A program made the position numbers and the translations under genes. A model generated the notes under the pieces. The model saw nothing but the letters and a program-made list of their open reading frames with translations, had not been told where the DNA came from and ran no database searches. Source: Nitrospira sp. (GTDB lineage: Bacteria > Nitrospirota > Nitrospiria > Nitrospirales > Nitrospiraceae). From it: a DNA stretch of 64,000 bases. Location: NCBI GenBank assembly GCA_016873435.1, contig VGXF01000009.1:1-64000 (forward strand), written 5' to 3'. Below, piece by piece: positions 51,184 to 63,000 of the stretch (within the stretch, counting starts at the first letter, position 1; each line of letters starts with the position of its first letter).

Positions 51184-51606
51184 TTAGCGGCCGGCTGGTT
51201 GCGTCGCGTAACCGGCCTCGACCCACGCGTTCATACTGCCGCTGACGTTGTAGACATGCTTGTACCCGAGGTCGGCCAGAGTTTCCGCAGCGATGTTGCT
51301 CCGGTGGCCGGACTGGCAGTAGACGACGATGTGGTCGTTGGTCTGTGCCCCGATTTCGCGGTGGCGGGTCCGCATCTGGGAAAACTCGATATTGCGGTCG
51401 GTACCCGGAATGACGCCGCCGATATGTTCCTTAGCCGAGCGCACGTCAATGAGAAAGAAACCCTTGTTGAGATGATCCGGCGCTTTTTCAAGCGCGGCTT
51501 TCAGCTTTTCTACAGAGATGAGGTACGAATGATAGGCCAGCGCCTGCGGCAATGCCGCCAACATCACCAGCGCCATCAGTGCGAACGCGAGCCGTGTACT
51601 TCTCAT
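51184..51606 (-). CDS. Periplasmic rhodanese-domain protein
   Basis: The product has 140 residues from the ATG at 51606, chosen because GGAGG precedes it and the first 25 residues are then a signal peptide (RLAFALMALVMLAALPQALA). The rhodanese domain is complete: FFLIDVRSAKEHIGGVIPG and the active loop VVYCQSGHRS with Cys97, then NVSGSMNAWVEAGY. It may transfer sulfur or simply bind small thiol or anion ligands in the periplasm. Its start codon is only 9 bases from the start of the divergent lipoprotein gene, so the control regions must overlap coding DNA. Confidence 0.85.
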   Translation of the reverse strand: MRSTRLAFALMALVMLAALPQALAYHSYLISVEKLKAALEKAPDHLNKGFFLIDVRSAKEHIGGVIPGTDRNIEFSQMRTRHREIGAQTNDHIVVYCQSGHRSNIAAETLADLGYKHVYNVSGSMNAWVEAGYATQPAGR

Positions 51607-51615
51607 GAAACCTCC

Positions 51616-51951
51616 ATGGACGGAAGGAGTCTCCATGATACGAGGGGGTTCCCTGACTGGTCAAGTCTGGCCCTGGCGGGGCTGTTGCTGCTGGCTGGCT
51701 GCGCCGAGGGCGTGAAGTTCGTTCAGGAGACCGAGACGGGTGGGATTGTTGTCTATCCTTATAAAGGAGACAGCGCGCTCCTCTCGAGCTTTCGGGGGGA
51801 CGCACTCAAGATGATCCGGGACAAATGTCCGAAAGGTTACAACGTGCTGAAGGAAGGAGAGACGAAGGGCCTTCGGCGAATTCAGGACAATGTCGGCGGC
51901 TCAGAGGAAATCACGCTGAACCGTTGGGCGATCAAGTTTTCCTGCAAGTAA
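51616..51951 (+). CDS. Small lipoprotein, start region possibly frameshifted
   Basis: A lipobox (LLLLAGCAEG) and a mature domain of about 85 residues (VKFVQETETGGIVVYPYKG, IRDKCPKGYNVLKEGETKG, ITLNRWAIKFSCK) show a lipid-anchored protein. In frame, the only ATG is at 51616, without a good ribosome-binding site and 9 bases from the divergent rhodanese start. A better start, the ATG at 51635 with GGAAGGAG before it, is out of frame by one base; it would come into frame if the run of five G at 51644-51648 had six. So this is a real gene whose 5' end is either shifted by a sequencing error or phase-variable. Confidence 0.6.
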   Translation: MDGRSLHDTRGFPDWSSLALAGLLLLAGCAEGVKFVQETETGGIVVYPYKGDSALLSSFRGDALKMIRDKCPKGYNVLKEGETKGLRRIQDNVGGSEEITLNRWAIKFSCK

Positions 51952-51960
51952 CGGCTGTGG

Positions 51961-52521
51961 CTAGAAAGCCTGCTGGAGATCCTTGATCGTCAGCAGGCTG
52001 ATGAGCGTTACGCCGAGGTCTTCTACCTTCTTGCGACCCTCCTGTTCTTGACGATCCACGAGCACGAGCGCATGCGTGACGGTCAGCCCGGCGTGGCGGG
52101 CGGCTTCCACGGCCTTGATCACCGAGCCCCCGCTTGTTAGCACATCGTCCACGACGACGGCCTTGTCACCACGCTGCGCCGCGCCTTCAAGCAGCTTGCC
52201 CGTCCCGTGATCCTTGGCCTGCTTGCGGACGACAAACGTTCGCCAGTCCTTCTTGTTGCGATGAGCTTCATCCGAAATAGCCGTGGCGATCGAGATGGCC
52301 CCGATTTCCAATCCGCCGATACAGTCCACCGGCAGGCCTTGCAGGGCTTCAAACGCCAGTTGAGCTACGAATGCACGCGGACCCGGATGGGCCATCAGCA
52401 CCCGGCAGTCCACGTAGAACGGGCTCACGGCGCCGGAGGCCAGCGTGAAGCCTTTGTCCTTGTCCCACTTGAATGACTGGGTAGTCAGAAATGATTTGGC
52501 GAGGTCGGATTTGAGTGACAT
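51961..52521 (-). CDS. pyrE: Orotate phosphoribosyltransferase
   Basis: The enzyme joins orotate to PRPP to give orotidine 5'-phosphate in pyrimidine synthesis. The product has 186 residues from the ATG at 52521; the frame opening at 52596 adds 25 residues that do not belong to the family. The PRPP-binding loop VVVDDVLTSGGSVIKA is complete, and the catalytic flexible loop region (VVRKQAKDHGTGKLLEG) has its Lys residues. GFTLASGAVSPFYVDCR is the orotate-side block. It is convergent with the small lipoprotein gene. Confidence 0.94.
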   Translation of the reverse strand: MSLKSDLAKSFLTTQSFKWDKDKGFTLASGAVSPFYVDCRVLMAHPGPRAFVAQLAFEALQGLPVDCIGGLEIGAISIATAISDEAHRNKKDWRTFVVRKQAKDHGTGKLLEGAAQRGDKAVVVDDVLTSGGSVIKAVEAARHAGLTVTHALVLVDRQEQEGRKKVEDLGVTLISLLTIKDLQQAF

Positions 52522-52625
52522 TGGTGCGCAGTATAAATGGGGGAACGGGCGCAAGTCATCCCCGATTTTGAACCATTGTTTCCTTGACCGGTTCATACGC
52601 GGGCGGTACGGTAGTGCTATTATTT

Positions 52626-52973
52626 ATGGAAACCACAGGACACGAGGCGTTCACTGTGGCCACGCGCATCGTGTTTGCAACGAGGATGACGGCGGTGCTG
52701 ACTGCGCCGGTCTTCGCCCGGACCGCGACGCCCGACATCGACACCCGGCGGCAGTAGCAGCAGCGGATCAACCAGGGCGTGCCCAGCGGCAAACTCAATA
52801 AGCGCGAAGCGGCCCGTCGGGAGCGTGGGCAGGCGCGCATCGCCGAGTATGCAGCAGCGGCCACGGCTGACGGGGTGGAGATCAAGCAGAGGCACGCGCA
52901 GCACCATCGCGAGCCGAACTGTGCGAGCCGCCACATTGCTTGCGAGAAGCCTGATCGGCAGGAGGCGCACTAA
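52626..52973 (+). pseudogene. Small exported protein gene interrupted by an in-frame TAG
   Basis: From the ATG at 52626 one frame reads 43 codons, meets TAG at 52755-52757, and then continues open to TAA at 52973. Both sides belong together: before the stop a signal-like stretch and PDIDTRRQ, after it QQRINQGVPSGKLNKREAA and a tail with SRHIACEKPDRQ. This matches a known style of small exported proteins with the repeat pattern R-I-xQG-xxSG-L-xxEA. The simplest reading is a gene killed by one base change; readthrough cannot be excluded. It is followed by a strong terminator. Confidence 0.65.
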
Positions 52974-52989
52974 CGAAGCGTGATTAAAA

Positions 52990-53029
52990 AGGCGGGTCTC
53001 GCCTTCCGGCGGGCCCGCCTCATTTTTTG
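52990..53029 (+). terminator. Intrinsic terminator
   Basis: AGGCGGG pairs with CCCGCCT, extended inside by CGCC/GGCG, and the stem is followed by CATTTTTTG. It lies 17 bases after the stop of the interrupted small gene and just before the SDR gene. Confidence 0.8.
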
Positions 53030-53034
53030 TCATT

Positions 53035-53907
53035 ATGGCTAATTTCCCTCACGCGCAGACTGTCGTCATCACCGGCACCTCGACTGGCATCGGCGCAGCC
53101 TGCGCGCTGGCGCTGGACCGCCTGGGCTGGCGCGTTTTCGCCGGCGTGCGCCGCGGGCAAGACGGCGAGGCCCTGCGTGCGCAGGCCTCGCCGCGGCTGA
53201 GACCGATCATCCTGGATGTCACGGACACGCCATCCCTCGCCCAGGCCGTTGAGACCGTGCGTGAAACAGTTGGCTCCTCCGGGCTCGCCGGTCTTGTGAA
53301 CAATGCCGGCATCGTCGTGGCCGGTCCGCTCGAAGTGTTGGACTTAAACGATCTGCGTAAGCAACTGGAGGTCAACGTCATCGGACAGGTGGCCGTCACA
53401 CAGGCGTTCATTCCGTTGCTCCGGCTGGGGCACGGCCGCATCGTCAATGTGGGTTCCATCGCGGGTCTCTCGGCAATGCCCTTCATGGGTTCTTATTCAG
53501 CGTCGAAGTTTGCCCTGGAAGCACTCACCGACGCGCTGCGGCTCGAGCTCCAGGCTTGGGGCATTCAGGTGTCCATCGTGGAGCCGGGCGCCATCGCCAC
53601 GCCACTTTGGAGGAAATCCAACGAAGATGCCAGGCAACGTGAAGCCGCCGCCAGTCCGGAAGCCAAGGTGCTCTATGGGCAGGCGATCGCCGGCGTGCGG
53701 GAAAGGGTAAAGCAGGCTGAGCAGCGGGCCGTTCCACCGGATGCCGTCGTTGACGCAATCGTGCATGCGTTGACGGCCTCCTGTCCGAACACCCGCTATC
53801 TGGTCGGCGCCGATGCGAAACTGCGCGCCTTCCTGACCAGGGTGTTGCCGGACCGCCTGCAAGACCGGTTTCTGACCTGGGCCCTCAAGCTCCCGCGTCC
53901 CTCGTAA
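53035..53907 (+). CDS. Short-chain dehydrogenase/reductase
   Basis: The product has 290 residues. The Rossmann NAD(P) motif is TGTSTGIGAA near residue 15, the structural NNAG is in GLVNNAGIVV, and the catalytic set is Ser in VGSIAGL and Tyr-Lys in SYSASKFALEA. An Arg after the second strand (GVRRGQDGE) hints at NADP(H). The C-terminal extension after residue 190 is longer than in minimal SDRs and resembles SDRs acting on retinol- or steroid-like or lipid alcohols. There are no pathway neighbours. It lies upstream of the sigma-54 regulator gene (54 bases) on the same strand. The substrate is unknown. Confidence 0.85.
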   Translation: MANFPHAQTVVITGTSTGIGAACALALDRLGWRVFAGVRRGQDGEALRAQASPRLRPIILDVTDTPSLAQAVETVRETVGSSGLAGLVNNAGIVVAGPLEVLDLNDLRKQLEVNVIGQVAVTQAFIPLLRLGHGRIVNVGSIAGLSAMPFMGSYSASKFALEALTDALRLELQAWGIQVSIVEPGAIATPLWRKSNEDARQREAAASPEAKVLYGQAIAGVRERVKQAEQRAVPPDAVVDAIVHALTASCPNTRYLVGADAKLRAFLTRVLPDRLQDRFLTWALKLPRPS

Positions 53908-53961
53908 TTATTATTCCGCATTCCCTTGACCGTTCCTGCTTCTGGTCTTAGTCTGTAGCCC

Positions 53962-55356
<1,395 letters not shown>

Positions 55357-55357
55357 C

Positions 55358-56599
55358 GTGAAGAAGAAAAGAGCCAGGCCTCAGTCAAAGTCCGGGCGGA
55401 ATTCCGGAAAACCTTCTGCTCAGACCCGCGAGATCGAGCAGGTCGTCAACCGGCTCAAGACCGAGCGCGAAGCAGCGGTGGAGGCGCGCGCGTTGGCTGA
55501 GGCAGGCGAGCGCGGGGCGCTGCACCGCGAATCGCAGCTGGCCAATCTGCAATTGAACGGCATTCTCCAGTCGGCCATGGACGCCATCATTACGGCGGAC
55601 GACTGGCAGAATGTCGTGCTCTTCAACAAAGCGGCGGAAAAGATGTTCGGCTGTCCGGCGTCGGAGGCGATCGGGCGGTCCATCACCCGATTCATTCCGC
55701 AACGGTTCCGCGAAGCCCACACGGTGCATGTGAAGGCGTTCGGCCAGTCCGGGACGACGAACCGGAAAATGGGACGATTGGGCGCCATCACAGGGCTCCG
55801 CGCCAACGGGGAGGAGTTCCCGGCCGAAGCCTCAATTTCACAGATCGCCGTAGGGGAGAACAAATATTTCACGGTCATTTTGCGCGATATCTCCGAGCGC
55901 AAATGGATGGAGGATCAGCTCCGGCAGACCGAGCGGCTGGCCGAGGTGGGGATGCTGGCCTCGGGCATGGCCCATGAGATCGGCACGCCGATGAACGTCA
56001 TCATCGGCCGGGCCGAGCAGCTCATGCGTAAGACCGAGGATGAGACGACAAAAAAGGGACTGGCCACGATCGTCTCGCAGGTCGAGCGCATCACCAAAAT
56101 CATGAACCAGTTGCTGACCTTCGCCCGGCGGAAGCCCAGCGAGAGGCGGCCGGTCAACATCGGACAGATCGCCGAGGATTGTATCGAAGTCCTGCAGGAA
56201 AGGATCCGGCGTTCACGCGTGACGGTGCAGTCGGATTTCGAAACGACGCTGCATCCTGTCCATGTCCACGCCGATCCCGATCAGATGAGCCAGATGCTGC
56301 TCAATCTGTTCATCAACGCAATCCATGCCATGCCCGATGGCGGGACGCTGCGCATCGGACTCGCCCGAATGGACCGGCACGTGCAGATTGTCGTCGCCGA
56401 TACGGGCTACGGGATTCCTCCCGAAGACCTGTCGAAAATCTTCACGCCGTTCTTCACGACCAAGGAGGCTGGAAAGGGCACCGGCCTCGGCCTGACGGTC
56501 GTGCACAACATCATCGAGGAGCATGGCGGCTCCATTTCGGTGGAGAGCGAACCCGGACGGGGGACCACCTTCACGATCATGCTCCCCGCCAGCAAATAG
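55358..56599 (+). CDS. PAS-domain sensor histidine kinase
   Basis: The product has 413 residues from the GTG at 55358, 1 base after the regulator stop; the frame is open further upstream, but that would lie inside the regulator gene. The basic start and a coiled coil (about 20-65) lead to a PAS domain (66-185, MDAIITADDWQNVVLFNKAAEKMFG). The HisKA box has His206 in ASGMAHEIGTPMN, and the HATPase domain has LLNLFINAIHAM, DTGYGIP and GTGLGLTVV. No membrane helix is present, so it is a cytoplasmic sensor. It should phosphorylate Asp62 of the adjacent regulator, and perhaps also the lone receiver at 56825. The signal is unknown. Confidence 0.93.
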   Translation: MKKKRARPQSKSGRNSGKPSAQTREIEQVVNRLKTEREAAVEARALAEAGERGALHRESQLANLQLNGILQSAMDAIITADDWQNVVLFNKAAEKMFGCPASEAIGRSITRFIPQRFREAHTVHVKAFGQSGTTNRKMGRLGAITGLRANGEEFPAEASISQIAVGENKYFTVILRDISERKWMEDQLRQTERLAEVGMLASGMAHEIGTPMNVIIGRAEQLMRKTEDETTKKGLATIVSQVERITKIMNQLLTFARRKPSERRPVNIGQIAEDCIEVLQERIRRSRVTVQSDFETTLHPVHVHADPDQMSQMLLNLFINAIHAMPDGGTLRIGLARMDRHVQIVVADTGYGIPPEDLSKIFTPFFTTKEAGKGTGLGLTVVHNIIEEHGGSISVESEPGRGTTFTIMLPASK

Positions 56600-56670
56600 C
56601 GAGCAGCGAATAGCTGATATCTTTTCCGGCCTCCTACAGTTCGCTATTAGCTGCCAGCTATTAGCGCTCT
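56596..56670. repeat. Imperfect inverted GCTATT-type repeats
   Basis: The stretch between the kinase and the lone receiver holds several near-copies of AGCTATTAGC and GCGAATAGCTG in both directions. Similar GCTAT-like runs occur at 36928-36955 and 40998-41022. They lie between genes of the same operon. Confidence 0.4.
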
Positions 56671-56824
56671 CCAGCAGTGGGGCATCCTGCGCCAGCCGTT
56701 CCCGCCCCAACTGTAGTGTTTCTCGCCAGAGCGGCCTCCTGAAGCCGCGGGATCAGCCGAATTTCCCTCTGCGCAACCGCCGGCTCGCTTTTTCAAGGCG
56801 GCATAATTATTGCGTGAGAGAACC

Positions 56825-57247
56825 ATGAGGGGAGGCGCAGGCCGGACGGAGAGCGGTGTGGGACAAGAGAGGAAATCGGTGCTGCTGGTTGTGGAAGATG
56901 ACGGGGATATGCGCAGCTTGATCTGCGACGAGCTGTGGGATCTCGGCGCCCGGGTCGTGGAAGCGGCCGACGGGGACGAGGCCATGCAGAAACTCAGCGG
57001 CGCCAAACCGGATCTGATTCTGACCGATCTTCGGATGCCGGCGGGCGGCATGGATCACGTGCTGCGGCTTCGAACGATGGTGCCCGGATGTCCGATCATC
57101 GTCATGACGGCCTTCGGCGATGCGGCGATGCGGGAAACCGCGCTCAAGTGCGGCGCCGCCTATTTCGACAAGCCGGTCCGCATGGCGGAGCTGAAAGCGT
57201 CGATCAAACGGTTGCTGGATCATCGAGGAGCGCAAGCTGACAAGTAA
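56825..57247 (+). CDS. Single-domain response regulator
   Basis: The product has 140 residues from the ATG at 56825 (a TTG five codons upstream is less likely). It is a CheY-like receiver only: acidic pair EDD near residue 24, phospho-acceptor Asp68 in LILTDLRMPAG, Thr in VMTAFGD and Lys in YFDKPV. There is no output domain, so it would act by protein contact, for example as a phosphate sink or a phosphorelay step between the kinase and the second activator. An unusual Gly-Gly insertion follows the active site (MPAGGMDH). It sits between the kinase and the second sigma-54 activator genes. Confidence 0.88.
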   Translation: MRGGAGRTESGVGQERKSVLLVVEDDGDMRSLICDELWDLGARVVEAADGDEAMQKLSGAKPDLILTDLRMPAGGMDHVLRLRTMVPGCPIIVMTAFGDAAMRETALKCGAAYFDKPVRMAELKASIKRLLDHRGAQADK

Positions 57248-57285
57248 CAGACTGACAGGCTCAAAAGCCGGAGCAGAATTGGGTC

Positions 57286-58686
<1,401 letters not shown>

Positions 58687-58701
58687 TCGCATCATTGCCT
58701 G

Positions 58702-59577
58702 ATGCGGACTTGTCGCTTCCGCCATGAGATTGGATCCGGACGTGTCCCTCTTCCTCCCGCGCTCGGGCTGCTCCTGACCGCGAGGCTTACCCTCTTGGCA
58801 GGCTGTGGAACAGCCCCCGTCGCCCAACGGGATTCCGGCCGCGCTCCCACGGTGCTCGTCGGCCCCTTCACGATGGAGGTGGCCATTTCGCACAGCAGCA
58901 AGATTTATTCGTTCGACGAACCGCCTTCACCCGAGCAGGAACCGGACATCAGAAAACGCCTGATCGCCGACGCCACATTCACGGCGCAGCAGTTGATGAC
59001 CGATCGTCTCGGCAGGCAGAAGAGGTTCTCGGTGCTGCCGTTGCACGAAGCGGAGCGCCTCGAAGCCACCGTGGCGCCACTCGTCACGGTGGCTCGCGAG
59101 CGAATTCTCGCGATGGGCCGGGTGGCCGGCGCCGATCTGGTGCTCTTCGGACGGCTCCTGGGCTATGGGCAGATGCCGTTGCGGTACTGGCTGACGGGGT
59201 GGGCCATCACCGCCTCGTCGCAACTGACCGTCGTGGGCGCGGTCAGCGGCTGCAATTCGGTGGCCATGGGCAGTTATCTCCTGTTCGACATCATGACCGA
59301 CCTGCCGATCTGGACCGGCGGCTTTTACGCGTTCGGCTGGGCGTTCCGGCCGGTGCTGATCGAGGTGGAGGTCTGGCAGTTGACGGGCTGCGAGCAGGAG
59401 GTCTGGAAGGTGCGCGAGTTCGCACTGCTCGGACACAAATATCTGGAGACCTATCCGGAACACTTGCGGAAGAAAAAGGAAGTCCAGTTGGAAGCCAATC
59501 TCACACGGGCCATCGAAGAGCTGGCGGAGCTGGCCAGCCGCACGCTGACGATGCAGCCCTGTCCGCAGGCTCCATAG
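58702..59577 (+). CDS. Lipoprotein of unknown function
   Basis: The product has 291 residues. The N-terminus is basic and hydrophobic with a lipobox (LTLLAGCGTAP), so a lipid anchor is expected. The mature part has a segment reminiscent of envelope proteins that gather metal- or stress-related functions (RLIADATFTAQQLMTDRLG, GADLVLFGRLLGYGQ), then a hydrophobic, Gly-rich middle (WLTGWAITASSQLTVVGAVSG) and a helical end. I do not recognise the family. It is 15 bases after the second sigma-54 activator and the last gene before the multicopper oxidase, so a role in the same envelope process is plausible but unproven. Confidence 0.7.
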   Translation: MRTCRFRHEIGSGRVPLPPALGLLLTARLTLLAGCGTAPVAQRDSGRAPTVLVGPFTMEVAISHSSKIYSFDEPPSPEQEPDIRKRLIADATFTAQQLMTDRLGRQKRFSVLPLHEAERLEATVAPLVTVARERILAMGRVAGADLVLFGRLLGYGQMPLRYWLTGWAITASSQLTVVGAVSGCNSVAMGSYLLFDIMTDLPIWTGGFYAFGWAFRPVLIEVEVWQLTGCEQEVWKVREFALLGHKYLETYPEHLRKKKEVQLEANLTRAIEELAELASRTLTMQPCPQAP

Positions 59578-59623
59578 AACGTATTCCCGCGTCTGCCCCA
59601 TTCCACACCAATTTGCAGTTCTC

Positions 59624-59645
59624 AGCGTCCAAATCATTGGACGCT
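59624..59645. promoter_or_regulatory. Perfect 9+4+9 palindrome, candidate activator-binding site
   Basis: AGCGTCCAA (59624-59632) and TTGGACGCT (59637-59645) are exact inverted copies around a 4-base spacer. It lies about 160 bases upstream of the sigma-54 promoter, the usual distance for binding of NtrC-type activators. It is enclosed by a second inverted pair, CCACACCAAT (59603-59612) and ATTGGTGTGG (59708-59717). Confidence 0.55.
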
Positions 59646-59800
59646 CCAACTAGTTGAAATGATTGAGAGCTGTATTTTGGCATCTGCCGGTCTGTCCAGA
59701 GATGTGGATTGGTGTGGGGAAGACTTTTCTGGCGCATTCTCAAAATAGCTCTAAGTGATTGTTGAGTCAGACGATTTACATTTTCATTTTAATGCGAGAG

Positions 59801-59818
59801 TCCGGCACGACAGTTGCG
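59801..59818 (+). promoter_or_regulatory. Sigma-54 (-24/-12) promoter for the multicopper oxidase
   Basis: The sequence reads CCGGCACGACAGTTGCG. The invariant GG is at 59804-59805 and the GC at 59816-59817, with exactly 10 bases between. GGCACG and TTGC match the consensus. Transcription would start near 59829, about 173 bases before the start codon. The preceding genes encode two sigma-54 activators. Confidence 0.7.
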
Positions 59819-59831
59819 GTAATCCGTCTTG

Positions 59832-59907
59832 CCGGTGAAGGGTGGGGTGTACTTGGACCGGCCTCCGATTCACCCTAGACCCCTCCTCACGGAGGACCCT
59901 TCACCGG
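59832..59907 (+). promoter_or_regulatory. Leader RNA stem at the 5' end of the oxidase transcript
   Basis: CCGGTGAAGGGT (59832-59843) and ACCCTTCACCGG (59896-59907) are perfect 12-base inverted copies. The 52-base loop contains a small TCCTC/GAGGA hairpin. The stem begins within a few bases of the predicted transcription start, as 5' protective or regulatory stems do. No T-tract follows. Confidence 0.5.
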
Positions 59908-60001
59908 TTCAAAGAAACCGGCCGGAAGTTGGATTAAGAGGAAGCGACACTTTTTTCACAACGTCATGAGGACTGAATTGTTCAAACCAAGGGAGGCCAT
60001 T

Positions 60002-63000
60002 ATGCACAGGCAGTCGTACCCGCAGAGTTGGATGACGACTCTGCAGCATCTTGTGGTGGCAGCGAGTCTGGCGGCGACGCCGGCGGCGTTTGCCGAGGAA
60101 AGCCATCAGCACCAGACATCGCCAAAAGCGACGTCCGTGGGATGGCAGCAGCAGTTGAAGGGCCAGACCATCGTTGAGGAGGCGATCGAGGGACGCACCG
60201 CGCGGTCCGCGCAGATCGAAGCCCAGCATCACCGCCTGATGGAGAATCTGGACGCGCAGATGCAGCGCGAAGGCCGCATCCGCCAGACGTCCGGCGCCTT
60301 CGGCAACACGTCCATGATGCACCAGTACATGGGGCAGGACGGCTCCAGCTTTCTGCTGATGTCGGACAACAAAATGGAACCGGTGTCCGCGACGGGCGGC
60401 AAGTGCCCGGAGGCCGCGCCGGCCAAGCACTATGACATCTCGATGATCGGCATCGAGATCACGCTGAACCGCTGGCAGGATTTCTATCCCGGCTACATGT
60501 ACGTGCTGACACAGGACGTGGACAAGGCCCGCGCGGAGGAAGCGAAGAACAAGGCGGCGCGCGAGAAGGATGGGTTTGATCCGGGTTCCGTGACCACCGG
60601 CCTTCAGGGCGACGTGATCCAGCCGCTCGTCATCCGGGCCAACCAGGGTGACTGCGTGAAGATCACGCTGCGCAACCAGATGCAGGAGGAAATGGGCAGC
60701 CTGCACATCCAGTCGGCGGGCATGATCATCAGCGCCACGGGCAAAGCGGCGACGACGACCAATCCGGATTCCGTTGTGGCGCCCGGCAAGTCCGTGGACA
60801 TGGAATGGTACATTCATGCGCATACCCAGGAGGGCGTGCGGCAGTTCCATTCCTACAGCCGCGACCGCGAGCTGACGGTGCTGGGTCTTTTCGGCGCCTT
60901 CATCGTGGAGCCGAAGGGTTCCAAGTATCTCGATCCGCTCGGCACGGGGCCCGCGCCTGAGGTGGCCACCGGCTGGCAGGTGATGATCGACAACGGCTCG
61001 GGCCCGGACTTTCGCGAGCACGTGCTGTTCTATCATGAGATCGGCGACGAAGCGTTCCGCCCGTTGAACAAGAAGGGCGACTTCCTGCCGCAGCGCGATC
61101 CGCTCACCGACGCCTACCGTCCGGGCGGCCGCGCGTTGAACTACCGCAGCGAGCCGTTCGGCATCGATCAGATGCACCTGCAGCACGAGTATTTCGGGTT
61201 CGAAGACGAGTCCATGGCCTACAGCGCCTACACGTTCGGCGATCCGCCCACCACGATTCCCCGTGGCTATCTGGGCGATCCGACGAAGTGGCGCATCGTG
61301 CACGGCGGGTCGGAGGTGTTCCATTCGCACCATCCGCACAGCGGTACGATCCGCTGGCAGCGCAGCCCGATGACCGAGCCCAACAACATGTGGGCGATGG
61401 GCCAGGACGGCCCGGTGAAGTATCCGGTCATCCGGACCAAGTCCGACCGCGTGGACGTGGAAGTCATCGGTCCGTCGGAAGCGCTCGATCTCGAGCCGGA
61501 ATGCGGCGGCGGAGGGTGCCAGCACCTGGCCGGCGAATTCCTGTTCCACTGCCACGTCGCCCACCACTATGTGGCGGGGATGTGGGGCTATGGCCGCTAC
61601 TACAACACGCTCCAGGTGGGCGCGAGCCATACCGACACGATGCCGGACATGCGGGAACTGCCGGACCGGCAGGGCCGCATGAAGCTCGGCGTGTCGTCCG
61701 ACAAGCTGATCGGGACGACCGTCGACTGGTTCGGCAAGAAGTTCCAGATCGTGGCGCGCAATCAGAAGACCAACTGGAAGGCCAATCCGGTCGTCGTGAA
61801 CATCAAGGACTGGGTCGAGATGTTCGTGCCGGCGCAGGGCAAGCCCGGCCACACGGATGAGGAAAAGGCTCAGATCATCTCCTACGACGCCACCGTGTGG
61901 GATTGGAAGTGGGAGGGCGACGTGGCCAAGGGCGAGCGGGAGAGCACGGCCGTGAACCCGAAGTATCCCGCGGCCGCCAAGTGGTCGGACACCACCCGTC
62001 CGAACATCCTGTTCGATCCGACCACGGGCAAGCTGGCGTGGCCGCTCTTCAAGCCGCATTTCGGCAAGCGCGTGCCCTTCTCCGCGAACCACAGCGGGGC
62101 GCCCTGGCTGGAGCCGATCCACCAGGACGAGAACGGCGAGCGGACCAGCGAGCCGGCCAAGCCGGGCGAGAACGGTCCGTGGAGCCTCTGCCCGGCCAAC
62201 GCGAGCACGCCCAAGGTGAACAATCTCCATTTCATCCGTCTGCCCATCACCCTGGCCAAGAAGCAGGGGAAGGAGCCGGCGATCACGGATAAGGACGGAT
62301 TGATCTACGTGCATCACGAGGAGGAGAACCTCATTCGCAAGGACGACGACCTCAAGTTCCCGGCGGTCATCCGCGCCAACGTGTATGACTGCGTGGATAC
62401 GCTGCTCACGAGCGAGTGGGACGACGACGACTACACCAACTTCCAGTCGTCGAAAATCAACATCCACCCCCACTTCTTCCAGTTCGACACAGGGAACTCG
62501 GACGGCGTGATCTCCGGCATGGAGTACGAAATGTCGGTCCGTCCCTTCACCATGTGGGGGAAGAAGACGAAGCACGGGCTGCCCGCGCCGATGGTGGCCA
62601 AGCTGCCCGGCGGGGCCAAGGCGGGCGCCACGTCCGTCACGATTCAGATGGCGCCCGGCGCCACCGCGTTCCATGTGAACACCGAAGTCATGGTGGGCAT
62701 GGACTGCCTCGAGAAGGGCAGAGATGCCGCGACCTCGCTGCCGCGGGATAAGAGCTGCTCGGAGGTGGCGAGGATCAAGGCAATCGACGGCAGCACGCTG
62801 ACCTTCTTCAAGCCGTTGAAGCGCAACCACCCGGCGAACGACTTAGTGTCGCCGGAGTATGTGCGGTACCGCTACTGGGTGGACGCCGATTACGGCACCG
62901 TGTTCTGGCACGACCACGCCTTCGGCGCGACGACCTGGCCGCACGGCGGGTTCGGCGTGACGATCGTGGAGCCGTTCGGCAGCACGTATCACGATCCGAA

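Noticed and set aside
59909-62830. A 973-codon open frame on the minus strand opposite the multicopper oxidase
   Set aside because: It is rich in Arg, His, Leu and Val with no family motif and lies over a plus-strand frame with a signal peptide and copper motifs. It is a shadow caused by high GC content and codon bias.
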